Origin: Lycocorax pyrrhopterus obiensis
Taxonomy: Eukaryota; Chordata; Aves; Passeriformes; Paradisaeidae
Reading direction: 5' to 3'
DNA: 64,000 nucleotides
NCBI GenBank assembly: GCA_014706295.1
Contig: JACSVZ010000011.1
Location: 9,600,163-9,664,162 of the forward strand
The notes beneath the pieces are model-generated. The model saw only the letters and a program-made list of their open reading frames with translations, did not search any database and had not been told where the DNA came from. Position numbers and translations under genes: made by a program. Shown here piece after piece: positions 15,601 to 27,525 of this stretch (position 1 is its first letter; each line of letters starts with the position of its first letter).

Positions 15601-16551
15601 TGCATCTGAACCAAGTTGTCCTCAGGATATAATTTCATTGAGCATCTCCTCCTCATTTATTGTAGTAGCTTAATCTGCCTTAGCTCTTGCTACAGCTTGT
15701 TTAAACTGTTCTCAGATAGATTTTTTTCTACCTAACACTTCCTACACTGGCTGTAATACTCCTGACATGACATGCCATGCTAGGAATTGCTGGTGATCAT
15801 TTCCAGGGCTGTCACTGTTTTCAGTAATACTCATAACAGCACTTCCCTTTAGAGGGAGCTGATCAAAAACTGCTAGAAAAGGTCCTTTATCCCTTGAGCA
15901 TTCTGTTAACAGGGAATTGGACTGGTGTCTTCATGCAGCACAACTGCCAGCTTTGAACCAAAACACCTGTTTATGATTTGCCAAGACAGTAACTCCTTGA
16001 AGCATCATCTCCCAAATTTTCCAGAGTGAACCTCTGCTACAATGAAATAATGATCTCTGGGATAATGACTCCAAAATAATAACCTCTGTGAAATACTGAA
16101 AGACTGAGCCATTAAGTAACTATCTTATCTTCTGCTGTTACCACAATCAAGTAAATTGCCCTAAAGGCTCTATTTTCAAAACCTGGAATTTGTCACACCC
16201 CTGGATGTGTTCACCATCACTTGCTCAATGGGATAGGACAATTCAGCCCATTCCACTCAAATAAGAACTTTCAGCATTCTGTTCCAAAAGTCATTACACT
16301 CATTTCTGTAGCGAAGATGGTAAGTACTTTCTACAGAAGAGGATCTTTCTTACTTACAACCACTCTGTTAAAAAAAAAACCCAACAAATCAATGTGAGTG
16401 ATGGAAAATTGAGACATTTGGTGAACTGAAGCACCAACCATATCAAGCTTTTGATATCCAGACATCTCCAGGCTGAAAAGGCCCAAGATGTCATTGACTA
16501 TGAAATATGGATAATTTTTAAAACTCCAGATGCTACAAATAAGCTGCTTTG

Positions 16552-16568
16552 AAAAAAAAAAAAAAAAA
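16552..16568. repeat. Poly(A) run, 17 nt
   Basis: Uninterrupted run of 17 A. I see no retrocopied gene body upstream of it, so it is scored as a simple repeat and not as the tail of a processed copy. Confidence 0.9.
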
Positions 16569-17494
16569 GTGTTATTTTGAATGCCAAGAAATTAATTTAA
16601 TGCAATGTGAAGTAGAACACACACTTATTTTTTCAGGAAAACATTCACAAACATTACCTTTTCTAATAGGTCTTAGTGTATTTTGAAGTCTACATAAGAA
16701 AAAAAAAACAAACTACAGATTTGATTTTCAAAGGGTAATATCCTTGTCTTTTACCGCTTCAACACAAAAATGGTTGTTCAGCTCTCTTTTCATTTTGGAG
16801 GAAATGAATTTGCAACTTATTAGATGCTAAGGCCAGTTCTTGAAAGCAGAAGAGAAAAAGAATATTAAGAGAAGCTAAAATATGTCCAGTCCAAGTAAAT
16901 GCACTTTGCTAAAAGTACAAATACCCTATGAGAAACCCTACATAACTTTGCTAATTTGAATCTGTATGTCTATGTGTGCTCGTTTTGAGCTTCTTTTCTT
17001 TTAACAATGGTAAGTGCCATTTAAGTTAAAATCATATCTGAAAGTGTTTCTATCCCTAAGCAATAACCAACAGGAACATATTCCTGTGCATTTTTAATTT
17101 TTCTGGCACAAGAAGTACTCTCACATCTGTTAGGACTGATTTGGAATCACCACTCTTGGAAGACAGATTCTTTTATTTATTTCTTGAACACGATTCCCTG
17201 AAGAGTTAGAGAGGCTTCAGAGACACAAATGGGGCAACCCAGCAAAACCCCAACCCGTGCCAAGGGACAGGAGGAGCTAGTTTTAACACCACAGTGCAAT
17301 CTCCTGAGCCCAGGGAACTGTAACCAGCCTGGGGACTTTTACTGATTACAGTCCAAGGCAGCTTTTTAATTTCTTCCCTGGAAGCCACTGATACACATTT
17401 AACAGTCTCAGTGGAGCTACCTGTAGATTTCTACATCTTGCTAAGAAACACTCGCTAGGAGAGGAAGGGTGGAATTACAGCTAAGGAAATACAT

Positions 17495-17622
17495 GTGCAA
17501 TCCCTGGTTCTGCCACCTGAGTCTGCATGACCTTGATCAAGTTACTTAAGTTCTCTGTAACTCTTGGCCCTGAGCAATTAATGAAAACAGTAACATTTCT
17601 ACCATCACAGGGTATGGATTTT
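17495..17622 (+). repeat. MIR-like ancient SINE relic
   Basis: The segment follows the MIR core and 3' part in order: a CAATCCCTGGTTCTGCCACC block, then CATGACCTTGATCAAGTTAC, TTAAGTTCTCTGTAACTC, and a diverged AAAACAGTAACATTTCTACC stretch before ACAGGGT. These correspond to the MIR blocks for the tRNA-like B box/core, 'GTGACCTTGGGCAAGTTACTTAACCTCTCTG' region and the 'GGATAATAGTACCTACCTCATAGGGT' region. Judged from memory of the consensus; strongly diverged, as expected for an element that predates birds. Confidence 0.7.
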
Positions 17623-18152
17623 AGGTAACACTAAAAGGTAAGTAGGAAAACTTAAAGGTCTGTGGTTCCAAAGGCAAAGTGAATAAGCCAAAAGCAGCAA
17701 AATTTCTAAGTGTAAGGATAAATGGTTGCATTGCTGGCTACCTGTAGAACACAGGAACTTTTCCTAAGTATAAAGACTTTTGAGAAAAACGACAGGTTCC
17801 TATGGACTTAAGGGTAAAGAACAGAGAAGCAGAGAATTTTAAAGCTCATACTATTGGATTTAGACAATTTCTCTCTAGACCTCAGTCCAACACACTAGGA
17901 TATAAACTTCTAAGCCATTTAGGTTTCTAGATGGCAGAAAAATTATTTGGTTAATTAGTTCTTGCCCTACAGAATCAGCACTCATAAGAAGCAACTGATG
18001 GATTTTATTGTGGTTGCTCATTTATCTGACTCAAGTAAGTTAAGACTTCTTTTTTTTTCCTTAGTACAAGGATGATTGTGCAATGCAGAATATTAGTGAT
18101 AGGAAGCTATTTTAGCTGTACATGCAGTATTCATGTGCAATTGAGTATCTTC

Positions 18153-18154
<2 letters not shown>

Positions 18155-18204
<50 letters not shown>
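18155..18204. repeat. (AT)25 microsatellite
   Basis: Uninterrupted dinucleotide array of 25 AT units. Such perfect arrays are usually polymorphic in length and can extrude cruciforms. Confidence 0.97.
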
Positions 18205-18207
<3 letters not shown>

Positions 18208-20749
18208 TAGAGCAGCAATTGCTGCTGCTGCCCATGGTAGCACTGGAGAAAGCCAAGACTGAAGATTTATGTTCTTTAAATATTTGCTTAATTCTCTTGA
18301 ACAGAGACTTTTTTCCATTATTCACCTTGATGATTTACAATAAAAGTGATACTACCTCTGCACTTTGAGTTAGTGAATGTTATAAATAGTTTATAGAGCT
18401 TAAGAATAGCTGCTCCCTTCGAGCCAACAAAGAATGAATATTAACACTGGTGTGAGATCACAGTCAATGTCCAGAGCCATTACTTCATGCAGGTAAGAAT
18501 TCCAAACTCACTTCACTACCACTTAGTTTTATTTTGGTGTGAAGTTGCCGGCTTTATTTTAATCTAGGAAGAACAAAAAGGTCTATTTCCACTGCATAGC
18601 CCTGCAAGGAGAACACATAAAGTCACGCATGTTCAGTGTGAGATAGCGTTTGTGTCTCAAGCCGTGACACTCGCATGATGTGTTATCTGTTTACGTGACT
18701 CTTGGCACAAGTGGCTCTCCTCGAGCCAGGACCAGCTCCAACGTGCCACCTGCCTGCAGATGAAAGCCAAAGCTTGCCAGGGCCAGGAGCTTTCCCTTCA
18801 CTCCTGTGAGCTGGACAAGGTGACACTGAGACTTCCAAAAGGTTGCCGAGGACAGAGGAAGGAACGGTAGAAACCGCTGTGCTGGAAAATTGCACTGCAA
18901 CAGAATAAATCACAGGAGAGCCACAGGAGTTGCATTTTTCTCCTTCCCTTTTTTGCTAAGAGAATGAGACAGAGCTTGGCCCAGGAGACAGACTCCAGAC
19001 AGACTCCTCTATCTAAATATGAAGACTCTAACAGGTAAAAACAACTCCCTTGTTTTAAGATGTGAGAAGTTTGTGTTTTCTCTTTGAAACTGACTTTATT
19101 TGTTTGGAGACAATCTTCCCAACTGCATTTGGAACTAATACTCAACACAGAACTATTTATACTTCTCTAAATCCTTGGCTTACAATGCCTGTTTCCTTTT
19201 TGAACTACCTCCTCTGCAAAAAGAACATTGCACAATGAATTCTTCCCCAGGAAAAGCAAATCAGAAAGCACAAAAGATGCTACCTTTGCAAAAAATGCAG
19301 CATTCAGATTCAAGATTATAATTAGGTTTCTATTCCAAGTATTTCAATGCACAGTTAACCTTAGATGACTGTACGTAAACCTTTTAATTAGCATGTTATC
19401 TTTGGAGCAATTAATATCTTGTACCTCATGTTATCTTCAAATTAAAACTTTCACTAGCTCAGCATTATTAATTAATCATTGTGAATCTGAGATGAAATAG
19501 ACATCACTCAAGAGAAAGTGAGTGTTTTTAGAATGTCACAGCCACTGACATTTCAGAACAATTATTTAGCTGTCTTCCAACAGCACAAGGCTATTGCCTT
19601 TAGCTTACACTGTCTTCGTAGAACATACTCAAACCCATGACATACAGAAATTACATAAATTGTTTTACATCTCCAAACAAATTCTATTGTTGCATTATAC
19701 AAAATATCTAACTATTGCAGTCAAGAGAAATTTTAGTTAAAAATACAAAAGTACATTTTTTAAAATCCTTAATAATCCCCTCAATACAATCACGAATCTT
19801 CCCCTCTATCAGGGCCTGTAGTAGAGCATATAGCCAGTAGCAACAATTCAAAGTAAGAAGCAATATGACTGTTTGACCCTGAAGATACCAATATAGATGA
19901 AGATCTTCTATAAGCCACTGTGACAACCTGATTTACTGTGATGAATGAATAAATTCATAGCCTAATAGCTTGTCTCTATACATTTGATTTGAGACATTAA
20001 AAGAGGAAATAATTTCAAAAGGTGAGTGTCCTTATAAAAGAGTTTAAACCCTGGAATATTTAAATTTTTTTGTATCACATATCAGATTTAATAAAGTAAA
20101 TAGAAACCACTGCAATCTGGCTACTCTCCATTAACAAATAAAGCTATCTTTTATAAAAAATAAATTTCCCGTGCTTAAGATAGAAACTGTCTTATGTCCG
20201 TTTATAAGCACACAAATCTATACTGCACCCAAGGAAATTAGTATATTTCAAAGAAAACACAACAGGAATCAATTGCAAAACACCGTGTTTTCTTTAATTG
20301 GTTTAGACAATGAAGAGCATGACCTATAAATATTTAACAGACGAGATGAACATTTTCTTAGGGCTGCATCACATCTGATTCTCAGTTTTCTTTCACAATT
20401 TCTTGACTCCATACAGACTTAAACATGAAAATTTTCCACAGACATAAACATTCTGAGTCAAAACACCTGTGGACTTAAGAAAAAGAATTTGCTCCTACTT
20501 CTTACACCTTTATTCTACTATAATCACAAATGGAAACAAAAATCTCAGTAGTGTCAAAAGATGCCTCGTTGTGAACTATAATTATACAGGATTGTGGTGA
20601 AACCTGCTGGCACACACCATATATACATATATACCTCATCTATGCCACAATATATTATGCACAGTTATAATATGCATGGAAGTGAAGAAATGCCTGCAGA
20701 GCCCAACACAACAGCCAGGAACGGAGCTGCAGAGCACTATCAGGAGGTC

Positions 20750-20756
20750 CCTATAT

Positions 20757-20794
<38 letters not shown>

Positions 20795-20912
20795 TATCAC
20801 CTCTACTTCCACAGAACAGGTCAGTGAGGGACAGGCACCACAAAAAATGCCCAAGGTCACACAGCCATGTGGTAACTGAAATGCATTGGAACCCAAATGC
20901 CCTGATTTTTAT
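20750..20912 (-). repeat. MIR-like ancient SINE relic with internal microsatellite
   Basis: On the minus strand the segment reads GGGTTCCAATGCATTTCAGT, then ACCACATGGCTGTGTGACC, TTGGGC, a diverged pyrimidine block, CCTCACTGACCTGTTCTGTG, and then GGTGATAATGATGATG. The order matches the MIR consensus: B-box/core, 'GCTGTGTGACCTTGGGCAAG', 'GCCTCAGTTTCCTCATCTGT' and 'GGGGATAATAATAG'. The trinucleotide array lies exactly where the last block is expected. Confidence 0.75.
20757..20798. repeat. (ATC)n microsatellite
   Basis: Twelve perfect ATC units (20757-20792) followed by ATT ATC. It produces spurious poly-His, poly-Ile and poly-Met open frames on the two strands. Confidence 0.97.
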
Positions 20913-23900
20913 TTTAACAAACACACAGTGTTTCTTCTCCTATAGTAAAGGACAGAAAGAGAGCATGTGTTATTTTAAGAGAATACACTTCCTAGCTTGA
21001 AGGAATCAAGTTTTGTAAGTTTATTTAGAAAAATCTTGAACTCCATTTGGAAACACAGGATGAAAGAAGAACAGGACAAAAGACTAATAAAAGAACCACC
21101 ATGAATTTGATAAGGAGTGAGCTAGATTTATATCACATCCACATCGATGTGAAAAAGTGATTTTTTTAAAAAAAGATACAGTTGTTCAAGCACAAAGACT
21201 TACAAAAAGTTTTACCAAAATTAATATCTTTTACATTTCTTACCAAGAAACTAGAAAGCTTTCACTAGATGTTCATAATAAAATGCAGAGGAATTCTGAT
21301 GGTAGTAGTTTTAAATCAAATTTAATCTTTATCTAAATGCATTTTCTTTTAAGAAGTCACTGTCTTAACACAATAAGCCCTGAGAAATACATTTCCTGCT
21401 GAAATTACTCTATATCTTTCATGCCACAGGGAGAAATGGAAGTAGAATAGTCCAAATGAAGTTCTATTCACTTAAACCATCGCTAGCAAAGCCCAGAGCC
21501 CGAAGGTCACTTCAGTGCTGCATCACACTCATGCACATCCAGAACTGTCTACTTGGATACTGCTGACTTTCAAATACCCCTAACCCATAAAAATCAGGAT
21601 AATGGCTTATTACAAATTACTACAGTACAAAAACTACAGATATTCAACTACTGCTTCAAAAGCAAACCTATTTTAGATTGAATTAATCCGTACAGAAGAC
21701 TGACGGACAACAAGGTAGCAAACTCCACGTGTAACTGAAGGAACCAGGGAGGCATCAAAGAAACCTCTTTCGTGGCCTTCCAAAAGAAATTTGTTTGGAA
21801 GAACCAAACCACGAGAGACCTGAGCCCCCTGCCTGCTGTGTTTTCGAGAGCAGTGCACAACCTCCCCACGACTCACAAACTAGAATGCAATACACCAAAT
21901 TCTCCTGTCTTTAACCATAAACAGGAATCTTTTTCACAGTAGCAGTGAAGATAGATAGAGTATTTGGTTTTGCCCTCATACCTACCCACTGATGGTTGGT
22001 TTGTCTTTTTTCAATGTTTAATGAGAAAAATCACCACCTTTACATGTCTCAGGCTTTGAAATTTCAAAGAATTTTATCACTAAATAACAGGAGCTTCATC
22101 AGACCCAAAGCTATGCCAGAAGTTACTCCTTTTCCTGGCACACCTATCAACTTTTCAATTCTCAGCCTAGTAAAATTATCACATAGAATAACTTAAATCT
22201 AACCTTAAACAAACCAATGCTGAACTCTGGATGAATGAAAGACATGATATAATATATTTTATTTTTTATTTATTTAATCTGCAGCCATTATTCTGTATTT
22301 CCCTTTCCAAGGACACGATGACTCTGATTACAAAAAGAAATTTACAGAATTTGTAACAAACAGTTTTCAATTACCTTTAATAAATCTTTGGTATAAATGT
22401 GAATAGCTGCTTATGCAGATGAAGAGCATTAAATAATGAATTTAATGCTACTGAGCAAATGTCATTAACGTTTTTTGAAGACTGGATGAACATTAGCTTT
22501 GTTGGTAAATGACATTTTGAATATTTAGGGTTTTATAAGGGTGGTTCACTTCTTTATATAGCAACAAATCTTGAGACAGTACTTGTGTCTGCTTGTAGAA
22601 AACTACAATTGATATCTTTTCCATATATACTTAACCTCCTACAGATTTATTTGATTCTCAATAATTACTATTCTCTGGTAAGAGGCATATGTTATTACAG
22701 CACACTGCACTCCCACAAGCTGTCCACTCAGTGTATTTTAATAAATCTCTGCCAAAGCTGTATAAATTTGATCCTGTTTAAATTTAATAAGGATCAGAAT
22801 ATATCAAAGCACAGATTCCCATGAGAGAAATAGATATTTTGCATAGTTATTGAGTGCCCTATTCATAAATACAATGTGTAAGACCTAGACCATCAACCTT
22901 GAATTAAAAAGAAAAAGAGATTAATGTGTGCAAAGCCAGCTACTTCTTAAATAACTAGAGAAATTAGTGTTTAATAAAACATTTTCCCCATACAACTGTT
23001 AAAGACAGCAGCACTGCCACAGTTTTACTATTATGATTCTAATACATAACTATTGAATTTCTGCAGTACAGAAATACCTTCTCAAGTACCTTTTACAATT
23101 CTTCCATTGAAGACTTACCTACATCAGGACACAGATTCCTAAACATGTCACCAAAGGCTCCTCTTTGGGGCTGTGCTTCACCCTTTTCTATTCCTTGGGA
23201 TCACTGCCTTAGGCAGGAAGCAGATCAGCCACCAAGAGCCACAGCTATTGCAGAACCTGAACTACTTTGGGACAATGAAGAGCATAAACATGTATTTGAC
23301 ATCCATTTCCCTCCTTTTTCTGGAAGGATGTCTAGAGGAGGAAGAAATTCTCAATGCTCTATTAATTCTAGGTAAATTTTGCTGATTTTATGTAATAGCC
23401 TACAAAATTTTATGTTCTATTAGGTAGCTCATGTTTCAGAGCCTGCTGTGCCAAAATACCACGTCACATAACTGTACAAACAGATGCTGATTTAGAATCT
23501 TATGAAGAATTTTGAAGATTACTATCATAAATACAAATACAGCATGTATTCCCAATACAAATTCATTTATGTAACTAGTTCTTCAGGTTCCAATGTTTTC
23601 TTTGTTTTTGTTTTAAAGAAAAAACTCTTTGCATGTAAGCAGAAAAAAAAACCCCAGACACCTAAACCAGATTTTCACTAACACATGTAGAGACCACACC
23701 TGATAGCTGCTAATCACAGAAAGAATTCAACAGCGATCCACTGGAAAATTGCCCTCCTCATCACCAGTTTCAATTAGCAATTGTGTATATAACTATGCGT
23801 ACAACCTACCACTTCCAAAATAGCTCCACTTTCTTTTACCACCTTTGGTGTTTACATGCTCATAGGTATGGGAAGGAAATCAGACTGTATTTATCCTGAA

Positions 23901-26391
23901 TTAAAATTTGTATTTTCAGAGTAAGAGCATGAAAGTCAAAAGACAAATCATTTTACATGGAATAGAGCTCTTTCCCAAGGGGAAAAAAATGTACTAAATC
24001 AATTTGCCATTGTTTTATAAGTCAGCTACTAAGAATGAAATTACAGACGGCTGAAATTAATGTGAGTTTTGCCATTGACTTCAATGAGCCAAAGATGTCA
24101 TCCTCAGTGTTTTACTGTACACAGAAGCCTGATGTCAGAATTGGTACAGCTTTATGAAGTACATTACAACATAATTCAATCCATCAAAGTGAAGACAATC
24201 ATACCATCACTCAATCATTGGTCCCATTCACATCTGTGGGAAGATTCATTCTTGTTTTCTTTTTCCCTTACCGCCGTACAAGTGTTGGAGCTGGGAAACA
24301 CCTCAGCCATGTTTGTCAGCAATATTCCTTTATCCACTATCAATGTTATGGTGAAGGTGCAGGCACAAAAATTAAGTTAAAAATTCAAACTATATCAACC
24401 GAAATGTGTGCAAGCCACAACACAGGCAACACAGTTTTGCCAGAATATTGCCATCAAAATTATAGCTCTTAAAACACAATTACTTTGAATTAAGATCAAA
24501 CAATATCATGATATAACTACTGATCCTGGGTAAACACATGGCTAGGCCTTTTATGTGACACCTGTAGCACAGGTTACAATATGTCTTTGTTTCCAAGAAT
24601 TTTTGAAAATTTTGGAAAATACTATTAGTTCTATTCATTTAAACATTCAGTGTTTAAGCACAAAGATGCTGAGTCAAGAGTATGGTGACTTGATTTCCTT
24701 ACTTTTACAGGTTTAGGTCTTTCAACTTTAATGTTATTTCAACAAAGGGCCTTGTGTTTATTACGGAGATATTCTGTTGTATTTCCCTTTTCTCAGTTCA
24801 TGAAATTTTCAATATAACAAGAAAAAACACAGTTCAAATTCTTATTTTGAAAACCATATTGTCATTTTTATTCAGCCTGTATTTTAATATAGCATCAATA
24901 TTTAACTACTTCATTAAATGAAGTGTGACTTTTATAGTGAAAATGTCAGTCTTTGCAGTTCATTAAATTCATTTAAAGTATAGCTGCTTGATTTTTTTTT
25001 CCTGAAGGAATAAAGGACTATTAACTGAAGGCATAAACTTAGCATTAGCATGTGCTTTTTTTCTTCAAATTAACATTCAAGATTTGTAACAGTCTTTACA
25101 AATCTAAGAGGTTGTTTGTATCCTTTAGCATTATCCTTATTGTTATAATAGATGTCACTTTTATAGGATATACAACTGTTTATCACAGTTGGATATGACC
25201 AGTAGGATGTCACAGACGATATTAACACGTCACGTGCTATTATGAATCTGCAGAATCCTTTAAGGAATATTAAAAATACATTATTTTTAACTGTGGCATC
25301 TGGAAAAATAAACTGTATATGATGTAAAATGTAATAACTCTTGGAATCCAACAGGGTTTATGAGTTCTCTTTTTCTGTTTCATAAAATATTCTTTGATGA
25401 GTATCGTTTTTCTTTCAAGGAGGGTTTCTATTAACTAATACAAAAGAACACAGGGAAAACACCATTTGCACAAAGGCAGCACCATGTTTTTGCCATATGT
25501 AAGAAGTCCTGGTCCATATTCTCTGGGATACGTGACTTCTGTGACTAATGTCTCTAAACCTGGAAAACCTAATTACTTATTAATAAATTGATGTGATTAT
25601 AAAATATTTTAATAAGAATAAAAAAGTGTCTTTGAAATGTACTAAGATATAAAGGTGGTGATACTTTCTTTTCAACCTACTACTCCTTTCAATGTTTGGA
25701 GCAGGTGTTAGCAACAGTGAAATCTTGGGTTTTGGAAGACAATCATGAGTTAGTTTCCATTTTAATGTTTAGGTCCAGTCCTTTCCTGCCCAACAAAGCA
25801 ATTTGATTAGGCCACTCTCTTGTAGTAATGATCTGAATCACTACCATGATAATTCTCACACTTCCTATTCTCAGACTGCACTAAGTAGTCAAGGCTTAAT
25901 TTATTACAACACAGATGGTGATTAGGGGAGGGGTTTCGGCATGTGACATTTTTAAGGGCTTCATTTTCATAACTGTAACATCCATCCTCTGAAAATCAAA
26001 TCCTCTTCTAGTGTCTCAAATGTAGAACCCAAAACATCCTACAGTACATGAACATTACATACCACAAAGATTGAGGTTGGAACTAGGACTTTGAAAAGTA
26101 TCAAATTATCCAATATATGATTTTAAAGTTCACCACACTCCCCATTCCTCTCACACATGGCTGCTTTTCTCAGTTCGTGCAACCAGCAAATGGCATCAAA
26201 CTGCAGAGGAAGGAGAAATGTAGAATGCAGTAATCAACATCTACTTCCTTCAAAAACCTTCTTCCAAGAATGCTGTGCACAATAAAGTTTTATTTTCTAG
26301 GAAAACTACTTTACACCTCCAAATTTGTGCTGCTACTGTGATTTGTTTTTCTATGTATCAAAAGCAACAGGGCTTCTAGGAAATTCTGATG

Positions 26392-26455
26392 TTTGGACGA
26401 ATTTCTCTAAAGAGTACTATATTCATTCCTTTGGACGAATTTCTCTAAAGAGTAC
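26392..26455. repeat. 38-bp tandem duplication (26-bp identical core)
   Basis: A 26-bp sequence starting TTTGGACGAATTTCTC and ending AAAGAGTAC occurs at 26392-26417 and again, identical, at 26430-26455. A 12-bp spacer gives a 38-bp period. The identity suggests a recent duplication. Confidence 0.95.
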
Positions 26456-27033
26456 CATAGAGAATAAAAACTGAATTATCACATGGATGGAATTCTGAAG
26501 AAGGAGAGAAGAAACTCTAAAACTTAATTATAGAAGCAACAGCAAAGTCACATATATGAAAAGCTAATGGGTACCAGTGACACCTATTCCAGACTGGGGT
26601 TTCGAATAAAGTCTTTACACACTTATTTTCTACACTGTAACAACTGCCAAACCAAACTGATGGGCTCCATTTTAGAAATCCCTTACAGCGAGGTTACATG
26701 GAGCTAAGCAAAAATCGTTTGGTTTAGGATGTCATGAGTTAACATGCATCTACAAAGGCAGAGGGATCCAGACAGCTGTATTAAATCACCGTGGTCTAGA
26801 CAGGTCACAGTGACCAGCTCATTCCTACTTGAGAGCAAACTCCTGCCCAGCAGAGCAGAGATGGCTATCCTGGGTGTGAAACAAGTGCTTCATTCTCCCA
26901 CTGCAGGGGCCTGCCAGGCAAAGGCTGAGGCAATGCCACTCTTCCAGAACTGCTTTGCTGCAACACTGCAAGCAGGATCAAATTGATCTTTGCTGCCTAT
27001 TCGCCTTGTACAACCCTAGGGTCATTTGTGTCG
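26456..27033. other. Intronic stretch without recognisable gene
   Basis: Moderately GC-rich toward its right end. No recognisable gene, RNA or repeat; the open frame at 26744-26986 has no recognisable domain. Confidence 0.5.
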
Positions 27034-27525
27034 GAAGCAGCATCAGGAGATCTCTAAATTCAACCTCTGTTCAAAGTACAGGACACACCAAACTGAGGAA
27101 CTTCTTGCTTTGAGCTTTTCTTCAGTCAGGTCTTAAAAACTATCAAGGATTTTGGACAACCTCTTCCAATACACTGTCATCCTCAAAATGATTTTTTTTC
27201 TCTTTACATCAAGTCTGAAACTCTCATTTCAGCTTGTGCCTCTTACCTCTCAACCTCCCACTGTGAATCCTTGTACAGAGCCTGGCTCCATCTCCTCACA
27301 GGTACCGGGGATGCTGTCAAGTCCCCTAAAGTCTTCCCTTCCCCAGGCTGGTCAAGTCCTGCTCCCTGAGCCTCTGATCACAGGGCAAGTGTGTCAGGTA
27401 CTGACCATTGTGCAGGCTCTCACTCCAGCTTTTTATGTTTCAGTCCACCAGGATCCGCTGGTCCTTGCCAAGGGATGTGCTTCCCTGCCCGTCAGACCCC
27501 AGCCCATGCCTCCCAAAGCAGTACA
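27034..27525 (-). mobile_element. CR1 LINE fragment (3' part of ORF2 and 3' UTR, decayed)
   Basis: Read on the plus strand, the segment matches the complement of chicken-type CR1 in order: GGAAGCAGCATCAGGAGATC with TTCAACCTC, then GGACAACCTCTTCCAATACAC, ATCAAGTCTGAAACTCTC, CATTTCAGCTTGTGCCTCTT, AGAGCCTGGCTCCATCTCCT, TCCCCAGGCTGG, CTCACTCCAGC, and GTCCACCAGGATCC near the end with CAGACCCCAGCCCATGCC. CR1 inserts as 5'-truncated copies; this one is oriented on the minus strand, the same as TOX3, and carries internal deletions. It is too decayed to encode protein. A 132-codon open frame on the opposite strand (27152-27550) is an artefact of this element. CR1 is the main evidence, after TOX3 itself, for an avian or reptilian genome. 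Confidence 0.85.

Larger units (their letters stand above)
1..17490. other. Intronic stretch without recognisable gene
   Basis: AT-rich intronic DNA. Apart from two short tandem duplications (1827-1852 and 9617-9640) and mononucleotide A/T runs, I recognise nothing. The longest open frames (for example minus strand 5928-6368) have no recognisable domain, no supporting splice structure and ordinary composition, so I treat them as chance. Confidence 0.6.
17623..26391. other. Intronic stretch between repeats
   Basis: AT-rich intronic DNA holding the (AT)25 array and the MIR with its ATC microsatellite, both listed separately. Otherwise I recognise no gene, RNA or mobile element. Open frames across the microsatellites encode alternating Tyr/Ile or poly-His/Ile/Met and are artefacts. 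Confidence 0.6.

Noticed and set aside
18072..18368. Open frames with alternating Tyr-Ile
   Set aside because: Translations of the (AT)25 array.
20594..20896. Open frames encoding poly-His, poly-Ile or poly-Met
   Set aside because: Translations of the ATC microsatellite.
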